This document shows positions 1 to 5,780 of a DNA stretch of 9,429 nt, in pieces. The DNA comes from an uncultured Bacilli bacterium. Its GTDB lineage: Bacteria > Bacillota_I > Bacilli_A > RF39 > UBA660. The notes under the pieces are model-generated. The model was given only the letters and a program-made list of their open reading frames with translations. It was not told the origin of the DNA and searched no databases. The translations under genes and the position numbers were made by a program. The DNA lies in assembly GCA_944332645.1 (NCBI GenBank), contig CALVKK010000040.1:1-9429 (forward strand), read 5' to 3'. The first letter of the stretch is position 1. Every line of letters starts with the position of its first letter.

Positions 1-848
1 ACTTGAACATCATTCGTATTTGTTGCTTTAGTAGATGTTTTATAACTGTTTGTAAGAGTACCATCACCTTCGGTAATTAATATATCCGAAATTTTTATTA
101 CTGGGCGCACACCGTATGTACTGGTAACATTACCAGTACCCAAACTACCTCCGGTTCCAACTCTACGAAGGTAAGAAGAACTATATCTATTTCCTAACCA
201 AAAATAATCTTTTATATCTAAATACGAATTAGCTCCTCCTGCTCTTGTATATTGATCATTATCTAATAATCCTACTTTTTGTATTGTGGTTATTTCATCT
301 ACATTACTATAAATTCCAACATTAAATGTATTGTTTAAGATATTTCCTTTTATTTTACTATCTAAACTATTATAAAAATAATCGTTTAACCAGTCATTTA
401 CATAACTAGCTTCATACATTGATGAACTAGTCCAGATAATACCAGATGGTTGTATTGCTGTTAATGGCTGTTGGGAGATTAATAATAATGAATTATCTAC
501 CGTATTAAATTCAAGTACTCGCCATTGATGTCCTCCATACCATAAATAATTATTAGCCACTTGACCATTTGTCCCTTTATAGTAATATATATTACTATTG
601 GTTGTATCTTTGACTAATCCAGTGGTATTATTTTCACTATATTGACTCATTAATATTTTTATTAAATTAGGTGATTGAGAAACTGTAGCAGTGTTTAATT
701 GTTCGGATACCTCATTTTTTAATTTATCTAATATCATCTTCCTGCTGCCTAACAAACTTAAAATGGCAAAAATTAAAAGTAGAAATAATATTAAAATGGA
801 ATAAATTATTCCACTGATTGCTACACCCTTGTTACTTAATTTCAGCAT
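1..848 (-). CDS. Prepilin-like, DUF6273-type surface protein (C-terminus beyond left edge)
   Basis: This open frame runs 282 codons from an ATG at 848 off the left edge with no stop, so the C-terminus is missing. GGAGGTG at 854-860 lies 5 nt before the ATG and fixes the start. The N-terminus has a short basic leader (MLKLSNKG) followed by a hydrophobic helix at about residues 9-34. This resembles type IV prepilin/pseudopilin N-termini, with possible cleavage after Gly8, although the usual Glu at mature position 5 is absent (Gly13). The exported part has an aromatic motif WYGGHQWRVL at 103-112, a SYVNDWLNDYF segment at 148-158, and YGVRPVIKIS at 245-254. That last motif is typical of DUF6273 domains in secreted proteins of gut Bacillota. 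After residue 256 the sequence turns Thr/Asn/Ser-rich, as in a linker to further domains. The gene has its own promoter and sits behind a terminator, so it is a separate unit. Family placement is by remembered motifs. The role, perhaps a surface or pseudopilus-like protein, is inferred. Confidence 0.75.
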   Translation of the reverse strand, partial: MLKLSNKGVAISGIIYSILILFLLLIFAILSLLGSRKMILDKLKNEVSEQLNTATVSQSPNLIKILMSQYSENNTTGLVKDTTNSNIYYYKGTNGQVANNYLWYGGHQWRVLEFNTVDNSLLLISQQPLTAIQPSGIIWTSSSMYEASYVNDWLNDYFYNSLDSKIKGNILNNTFNVGIYSNVDEITTIQKVGLLDNDQYTRAGGANSYLDIKDYFWLGNRYSSSYLRRVGTGGSLGTGNVTSTYGVRPVIKISDILITEGDGTLTNSYKTSTKATNTNDVQ

Positions 849-853
849 CAAAA

Positions 854-860
854 CACCTCC
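854..860 (-). promoter_or_regulatory. Shine-Dalgarno of the prepilin-like gene
   Basis: The minus strand reads GGAGGTG, 5 nt before the ATG at 848. It is a near-perfect anti-16S match and decides the start of a gene that is cut by the window edge. Confidence 0.85.
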
Positions 861-872
861 ACTACTATAAAA

Positions 873-901
873 ATTATAACAAAGATTTAACTATGTTGCA
901 A
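873..901 (-). promoter_or_regulatory. Extended -10 promoter for the prepilin-like gene
   Basis: On the minus strand, TTGCAA (896-901) is followed by a 17-nt spacer and a perfect TATAAT (873-878). The -10 is preceded by TG in the extended TGnTATAAT arrangement (873-881). The expected start near 866 gives a leader of about 18 nt that contains the GGAGGTG ribosome site. An 8-nt palindrome GTTGCAAC (895-902) covers the -35 box and could be a protein site or chance. The promoter lies just downstream of the terminator of the preceding operon. Confidence 0.75.
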
Positions 902-902
902 C

Positions 903-927
903 AAAAAAACAGCTTATAGCTGTTTTT
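903..927 (-). terminator. Rho-independent terminator after the yihY-like gene
   Basis: On the minus strand a CAGCT/AGCTG hairpin (910-914 with 918-922, 3-nt loop) is extended by A-T pairs out to 905/927 and followed by a T-run (909-903). It lies about 90 nt after the stop of the YihY-family gene and before the promoter of the next gene, so it ends the receptor operon. The A/T flanks are nearly symmetrical, so it could also work weakly on the other strand. Confidence 0.85.
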
Positions 928-930
928 GAC

Positions 931-1011
931 TAATACTTATAAGTTTAAAAGTTGAAACTTCATCGGTACTATATAAGTAGTCTGTGATGGATATATCCAT
1001 AATTAGTATTA
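931..1011 (-). other. Cloverleaf-like inverted-repeat region in the 3' UTR
   Basis: A perfect 7-bp closing stem (931-937 with 1005-1011) encloses three hairpins. Reading along the plus strand these are 941-946/955-960 (6 bp, 8-nt loop), 967-970/976-979 (4 bp, 5-nt loop) and 987-991/996-1000 (5 bp, TATA loop, inside a perfect 14-nt palindrome). The segment is 81 nt long and lies between the yihY-like stop codon and the terminator, so it would be in that mRNA's 3' UTR. It lacks a proper T-loop and standard anticodon arm, so it is not called a tRNA. In DNA this AT-rich, some of the pairing may be chance. Confidence 0.35.
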
Positions 1012-1019
1012 TCAAATTT

Positions 1020-1841
1020 TTATTTTTTATTCATTTCAGCTTCATAATGGTTATGATTAATAGCAATTCCTAAAACGATCACATAAGAAATTAAATAGAT
1101 TAAAAACATTAAAATAGCAATGTTAGCAAGACTTCCGTAAAGAATATCATATTGTGCTATATTAGTTACATAAAACGAATATATTCCTGTTAACAAAACA
1201 ATCGCACAAGTAGCAAACAAAGTTCCATGATTAACATATTTACTCTTAATTCTCTTATCAGGTGCTAAAGTATAAATTATCTTTATAATAATAAATACTA
1301 AGATAAAGGCAAAAATTGTTTTTAAAATTGTAATGATGATGTAATGATTAGCAATAAATTTACCTAATTCACCAAAAGATAAAATTTTAGTTAAGATAAA
1401 ACTACCAAAAGCTAAGAACAACAAAACAAAAACAAATAAAAGCAAAATCCAAATCGTCATAAAAATAGCCTTAACGCGACGATAAATATAATTTTTATTT
1501 TCTGTTTTATATAAAATATTCGAAGCAGTAATAATACTATCTGGCCCGTTACTAGCAATATAAAAACCGACAATTACAAAAACTATATTACTAACACTTA
1601 GCCCACTTCCATTAAAGAAAGGTTCAATTATTTCCATGATTTGTTCAGGAAAAGCGCCACTTATAAAATCGACAATCATATCGGTAGATAATGATAAATT
1701 AGAGGCAATCAAGCCAAACAAACTAATAATTGGCGCTAAAGACAAGATTAAGAAAAATGCTAAATTACCTGGTAATATTAACATCTCTGGTAACCTTATT
1801 ACATGCCATAAATCAACAATAAATTTTTTTACCTTTGTCAT
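1020..1841 (-). CDS. YihY/BrkB-family (UPF0761) integral membrane protein
   Basis: This 273-residue polytopic membrane protein has about six hydrophobic segments, near residues 27-48, 85-100, 129-151, 167-193, 206-226 and 238-261. The family hallmarks are a LAFFLILSLAPI segment at 27-38, an APDKR loop at 193-197 before the fifth helix, and YGSLANIAILMFLIYL at 235-250 with an I-N end to the last helix. Together these place it in the YihY/virulence factor BrkB family (Pfam Virul_fac_BrkB). Such proteins sit in the cytoplasmic membrane. Their biochemical role is not settled; lipid or envelope transport has been proposed for relatives, and the older 'ribonuclease BN' label is considered mistaken. 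The ATG is only 1 nt after the stop of the GGDEF gene and has no clear Shine-Dalgarno, so translation is probably coupled. It is the last gene of its operon. The family call is confident; the function is open. Confidence 0.9.
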   Translation of the reverse strand: MTKVKKFIVDLWHVIRLPEMLILPGNLAFFLILSLAPIISLFGLIASNLSLSTDMIVDFISGAFPEQIMEIIEPFFNGSGLSVSNIVFVIVGFYIASNGPDSIITASNILYKTENKNYIYRRVKAIFMTIWILLLFVFVLLFLAFGSFILTKILSFGELGKFIANHYIIITILKTIFAFILVFIIIKIIYTLAPDKRIKSKYVNHGTLFATCAIVLLTGIYSFYVTNIAQYDILYGSLANIAILMFLIYLISYVIVLGIAINHNHYEAEMNKK

Positions 1842-1842
1842 A

Positions 1843-3870
1843 CTATTCTTTTGTAATTTCTTCTTTATTATTTCTCATATCTAACGTTGCTTCATTTATT
1901 GCATCATCGATCGTTTTTATTGCATCATTAATCATACTGTAACCAATAGCAGCTCCAAAGTTATGTTTTAAATCTTTGAATTCTTTTCCTAATTTTCTCA
2001 TATATGTTATTACCTGCTTTTCCTCATAACCAACTAAATAAACTAAGAATTCATTACCATTAGTTCGAATAATTTCACTATTTTCCATTTGATTTAGAAT
2101 CAAAATATTAGCGGCTTGCTTGATAACCTCATCACCTTCCGTATGGCCATAGTTATCATTAATATAAGCAATATTATTCAAGTCTACTATAATTATAGTT
2201 TGCGGATAGGTATCGCTACCATCCCATCTTTCGATTGAATCATTTAAATAATTTCTGTTTTTTAAGGATGTCAAAGCATCAATATATCTTAATTTATCTT
2301 CCTTTGATAAATTCGAAGTTTTTTTCTTTGGTTTTATTTTTATTATGGTTAAAACAATTAAAAGAATACCAACAATGCTACCTAAAACTACTGCAACTCG
2401 CTTTAAAATTATCGGAGTTTGATTAACCAATAATAATTCTTTTAATCCATCAGTTATAAAAACTTGGCGATCATTAAATCGAATGTAAAAATCAAAAAAC
2501 TCATTAAAGATTGTATTATCTGAAATATTTCTTATGACGAAAGAATAATCATCATATTTAACTTGTAATGAGATAATATAATCTTCTAATTGACTAGCAT
2601 AAAAGTTATAATTGTAAAGATCAATGGCAATAATGCTATTTTGATCAATATTATTAATCAAATCTTTCATATTAGCAAAAGTTTTCACTGATATACCATT
2701 ATTTATTAATTTTTCATAAATTTTACTATTTTCTATACAGTAAACTTCTGATAATGATTTAATGGAGTTAATTATCTTATCATTAGAAGAATGTTTTAGT
2801 ATAATTGAGTCATTTTTATAAACTGGCACTGTATCATAAATATCTAAAGCGTAATTAGTGGTTGAATTAATGCCATAGAATAAATCAATTTGATTTGCAT
2901 TAAATGCTTCAATTAACTGTTCCATACTCTTAAATTCTTTATAACTAATTTCAGCATTTGTCAATTTAGAAAAATTAGATAGTAATTGATAGTTTATTCC
3001 TGATAATTTCCCATCCATTAAAGTATCGTAAGGTGCGTTTTCAATGAAACCATAAACATATCGTTTGCTACGAAATTTAACCGTTTCTGAATCATTGATA
3101 TTTCTAAAATTTAAATAATTTTTCGATAAATATTTGTTATATAATTCTTCATAATTAGAACTAGACCATTTGTTATAATACTTAGTCAAAATAGTGTTCA
3201 ATCTTTCTGTATTACCTAAAGACAAAACATAATATTTTTTATAATCACTAATATTATAAGCAATTTTATAGTTATTATCAATTAGAAGTTTTAAATTAGT
3301 TGTTTTTAGAAGAACAATGCCATCTAGCTCTGTCTCTTCACTATTAAAATCAGCAATCAATTCATCAGTATTAGCAAAAGTTTTATATAAAACTCCAGCA
3401 TTAGGTAAATAATTATTAACGTTATTTAAATCTTCACTTATAACGCCGATTGTTAACCCGTTTAATTCACTAATGCTTAAATAAGTCGCTTCTTTAGTTA
3501 TAATAGCATAGTTATCATCATAGATTAAAATATCATTTTCACTTAAACTGTTGACTAATTCAAAAGCATAATCAGATCTAATTTCATCACCTAATCTATA
3601 GGAAATTTTATTAAATGCTAATCCTGTCTCTTTGTTTAGTGAATCTAGGAAATCGACAATTATACCTTCGCCGTTATAACTTAATATTGGAATATTGTCG
3701 ACTATCGACATATCGATTACATTATTTTTATTACTTTCAATCCATTGCTTTTCAAACAAATTTAAAGTTGTTACTTTATCTTCTCTAGTTAAAAAATAAT
3801 AAACGAAAAAAGCAATTCCTAATAACAAGATAATTAAAGTGATAATTACTATTATTTTTTTATTCTTCAT
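1843..3870 (-). CDS. Membrane receptor-like protein: two solute-binding-like domains plus degenerate GGDEF
   Basis: A 675-residue protein numbered from the ATG at 3870. A signal anchor (about 5-27) and a second helix (about 491-511) bracket a large extracytoplasmic region. That region has two halves resembling family-3 periplasmic binding proteins, about 57-260 and 270-470. The second carries GFIENAPYDTL near 274-284, which is like the start of amino-acid-binding domains, but the usual 'T-x-E-R' arginine position reads TTNYA (337-341). After a roughly 20-residue linker with no HAMP or PAS comes a GGDEF fold (about 528-671) with DALTSLKNR at 531-539 and VDLNNIAYIND at 562-572. The signature loop is NGNEF (604-608) instead of GGDEF/GGEEF, and the RxxD inhibitory site is absent. 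It is therefore probably not an active diguanylate cyclase, though guanine-contact positions Asn571 and Asp580 remain. An in-frame TTG at 3888 would add 6 residues. ATG 3870 is preferred because GGTGAAG precedes it. It overlaps the upstream gene by 11 nt. Confidence 0.82.
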   Translation of the reverse strand: MKNKKIIVIITLIILLLGIAFFVYYFLTREDKVTTLNLFEKQWIESNKNNVIDMSIVDNIPILSYNGEGIIVDFLDSLNKETGLAFNKISYRLGDEIRSDYAFELVNSLSENDILIYDDNYAIITKEATYLSISELNGLTIGVISEDLNNVNNYLPNAGVLYKTFANTDELIADFNSEETELDGIVLLKTTNLKLLIDNNYKIAYNISDYKKYYVLSLGNTERLNTILTKYYNKWSSSNYEELYNKYLSKNYLNFRNINDSETVKFRSKRYVYGFIENAPYDTLMDGKLSGINYQLLSNFSKLTNAEISYKEFKSMEQLIEAFNANQIDLFYGINSTTNYALDIYDTVPVYKNDSIILKHSSNDKIINSIKSLSEVYCIENSKIYEKLINNGISVKTFANMKDLINNIDQNSIIAIDLYNYNFYASQLEDYIISLQVKYDDYSFVIRNISDNTIFNEFFDFYIRFNDRQVFITDGLKELLLVNQTPIILKRVAVVLGSIVGILLIVLTIIKIKPKKKTSNLSKEDKLRYIDALTSLKNRNYLNDSIERWDGSDTYPQTIIIVDLNNIAYINDNYGHTEGDEVIKQAANILILNQMENSEIIRTNGNEFLVYLVGYEEKQVITYMRKLGKEFKDLKHNFGAAIGYSMINDAIKTIDDAINEATLDMRNNKEEITKE

Positions 3871-4339
3871 TTTCTTCACCGTCTTCAACTACATTACTAC
3901 TCCATGAAAACTCATCTGCTGATTTTGAATGGTAACCAAGAGCTGGATAAGCTTCATTTACACCTTCTGGATCAGTCAAAATAATTTCAATGTCATAAAA
4001 TTTAATTATTTCTTGACTTAAAAAATTTAAAATTATGTCACTAAGTTCTTTGGCATCATCTAAATCAGTATCACTTTTAACATAAATAAAGAAACGCATT
4101 GTCGCAACCTTTTTCTCATATTTGACATCTGTTACTAGCCCTGATTCATTAATACTACTTTTAATTTGTTCAATAGCATTATTATCGATCACTGGAGCAT
4201 TTGTCAACCTATCACCATAAATGCTTTTACTATTGCTTGGATAAAACATCCGATAAACAGCAAAGCAAGCTAAAACAATTAAAAATAAACATACTGTTGC
4301 TATTATCAATGAAGTTTTATGTTTTTTTATAAATTCCAT
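3860..4339 (-). CDS. Small membrane-anchored protein of unknown function
   Basis: This 159-residue protein belongs to no family I can name. The ATG is preceded by AGGAGTGA (4344-4351), a good ribosome site. One hydrophobic helix (about 9-30) after a basic N-terminus (KKHK) suggests a single-pass anchor with the rest outside the cytoplasm. The body starts with IYGDRLTNAPV (40-50). It then alternates probable strand and helix: a strand at about 78-88 (VATMRFFIYVK), an acidic helix at about 92-110, and a strand at about 115-122. That is a compact alpha/beta domain. A YPALGYHSKSADEFSWS segment (131-147) and a Glu-rich tail follow. It is the first gene of a three-gene operon with its own promoter and overlaps the receptor-like gene downstream by 11 nt. 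A joint role with that receptor is plausible but inferred only from this arrangement. Confidence 0.82.
   Translation of the reverse strand: MEFIKKHKTSLIIATVCLFLIVLACFAVYRMFYPSNSKSIYGDRLTNAPVIDNNAIEQIKSSINESGLVTDVKYEKKVATMRFFIYVKSDTDLDDAKELSDIILNFLSQEIIKFYDIEIILTDPEGVNEAYPALGYHSKSADEFSWSSNVVEDGEENEE
3874..3880 (-). promoter_or_regulatory. Ribosome binding site deciding the receptor start
   Basis: The minus strand reads GGTGAAG here, with the GGTGA core ending 5 nt before the ATG at 3870. It lies inside the last codons of the upstream gene. It favours the ATG over the in-frame TTG at 3888, which has no comparable site. Confidence 0.5.
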
Positions 4340-4360
4340 ATCTTCACTCCTAACATAGTT

Positions 4361-4389
4361 ATTATACTATAAACTATCAACTAAATCAA
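4361..4389 (-). promoter_or_regulatory. Promoter of the receptor operon, overlapping the gatB stop
   Basis: On the minus strand, TTGATT (4384-4389) is 17 nt from a perfect TATAAT (4361-4366). The start would be near 4354, just before the AGGAGTGA ribosome site. The -35 box includes the gatB TGA stop (4386-4388). A 6-bp inverted repeat, ATAGTT (4355-4360) and AACTAT (4372-4377), brackets the -10. It could be an operator or a small hairpin. No terminator is visible after gatB, so read-through from gatCAB may add to this promoter. Confidence 0.7.
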
Positions 4390-5780
4390 TATTTCGCTAA
4401 TTCACGATTCAAAACTTGACTAGCTAAACTAGGATTTATTTTACCTTTACTTTCTTTCATTATTTGTCCCATTAAATATTTAAATGATCGGTCTTTCCCT
4501 TCCTTAAATTCTTGTACTATATCCTTATTATTAGCAATAACTTTTGATACAATTTCTAAAACAAGACTATCATCGCTTATTTGTTCCATATTGTTTTCTT
4601 TAACAATCACATCAACATCTGTTCCTTTTTCGAGAATTGCAGAAACGATTTCTTTTCCTTGCTTGCTAGAGATAATTTTTTTGTCCAATAAGTTAACTAG
4701 TTTAATAAAGTTTTCCTTTGTTAATTTAGTGTCAACTATTTTCATTATATTTTTATTCAGATAAGACAAAATATCTCCCGTTAACAAATTAGCAGCAATA
4801 ATTGGATTAACTTCATCTATAACTGTTTCTAAAAAAGTGCAAACGTCTTTATTAGCAATAATTGTTTTAATATTATTGTTATTTATTCCTAATTTAGTAT
4901 ATTTATCTTTTAATTCGTCAGTTAAAATGGGCATATCATTTTTAACTTTTTCTAACCATTCATCATCGATATAAACGCAAGGAATATCTGGCTCAGGGAA
5001 ATAACGATAGTCATTACCCGTTTCTTTATATCGCATCAATTTAGTAGTTTTGGTTTTATCATCAAATCTTCTTGTTTGTTCGACGATTACCTCACCATTT
5101 TTAATCAATTCCTCTTGTCTTCTTATTTCATAATCAATAGCCATTCCAACGTTAGATATTGAACCAATATTTTTAACTTCGCATTTAGTTCCTAATTGAT
5201 CAGTATCACTAACTGAAACATTAACATCACAACGCATGCTACCTTCTTCGATTTTTACATCACTGATACCTAAATATAATAAAGTCTCTCTTAGTTTTTC
5301 TAAATAAGCAATCGCTTCAGATCCATTACTTAAACATGGCTTAGTTACTATTTCAATCAATGGTACACCAGCACGGTTAAAATTAAGTAAGGTATCTGTT
5401 GTATGTAAACTTTTACAAGTATCCTCTTCGATGTGAATTCTCTCTAAATATACCTTTTTATCGTTTATTTCTAGATATCCGTCATAACCGATTGGTGTGT
5501 CTTTTTGTGTTATTTGATATCCTTTAGGTAAATCGGGATAAAAATAATTTTTTCGGTCAAAATGCATCAATCTATTTATTTTGCAATTAAACGCTAAGCA
5601 TGCTTTTAATGCCATTTCAATAACACCTTTATTTAATCTTGGCAATGATCCTGGATAACCTAAATCTAAAATATTAATATTCGTGTTAACTTCATCATTG
5701 AAACTATTCTTGCTCAAAGAAAATACTTTAGCCATACTTTTTAATTCGACATGGACCTCAATACCAATAGTTGGTTTCAT
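4386..5780 (-). CDS. gatB: Asp-tRNA(Asn)/Glu-tRNA(Gln) amidotransferase subunit B
   Basis: GatB is the tRNA-binding and kinase-like subunit of GatCAB. It activates the side-chain carboxylate of mischarged Glu-tRNA(Gln) or Asp-tRNA(Asn) with ATP, and the acyl-phosphate is then amidated by ammonia from GatA. Its 464 residues are close to the usual 475-480. Visible family features are IGIEVHVELK (5-14), DRKNYFYPDLPKGYQITQ (75-92), HIEED (116-120), NFNRAGVPLIEIV (133-145), EGSMRCDVNVSV (179-190) and YRYFPEPDIP (258-267). A C-terminal helical GatB/YqeY domain (about 318-464) ends in KGKINPSLASQVLNREL. Two small departures are Cys122 where relatives usually have Gly (EEDAGK), and Asn133 where the family signature has Asp. 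The ATG shares its A with the gatA stop (TAATG), and AAGGAGG (5788-5794) lies 7 nt upstream. Last gene of the camS-gatCAB operon. Confidence 0.97.
   Translation of the reverse strand: MKPTIGIEVHVELKSMAKVFSLSKNSFNDEVNTNINILDLGYPGSLPRLNKGVIEMALKACLAFNCKINRLMHFDRKNYFYPDLPKGYQITQKDTPIGYDGYLEINDKKVYLERIHIEEDTCKSLHTTDTLLNFNRAGVPLIEIVTKPCLSNGSEAIAYLEKLRETLLYLGISDVKIEEGSMRCDVNVSVSDTDQLGTKCEVKNIGSISNVGMAIDYEIRRQEELIKNGEVIVEQTRRFDDKTKTTKLMRYKETGNDYRYFPEPDIPCVYIDDEWLEKVKNDMPILTDELKDKYTKLGINNNNIKTIIANKDVCTFLETVIDEVNPIIAANLLTGDILSYLNKNIMKIVDTKLTKENFIKLVNLLDKKIISSKQGKEIVSAILEKGTDVDVIVKENNMEQISDDSLVLEIVSKVIANNKDIVQEFKEGKDRSFKYLMGQIMKESKGKINPSLASQVLNRELAKY

Noticed and set aside
931..1011. Possible tRNA gene
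   Set aside because: The size and cloverleaf outline fit, but on neither strand is there a GTTCRANYC-type T-arm or a 5-bp anticodon stem with a 7-nt loop. It is kept only as a structured region.
1636..1884. Plus-strand open frame of 82 codons
   Set aside because: It lies antisense to the YihY-family gene. It has no family resemblance and is explained as a shadow. The same holds for the plus-strand frames at 2235-2426, 7471-7671 and 8155-8340.
3868..3888. TTG start adding six residues to the receptor-like protein
   Set aside because: The ATG at 3870 has GGTGAAG at suitable spacing and gives a normal basic N-terminus before the signal anchor. The TTG has no supporting ribosome site.
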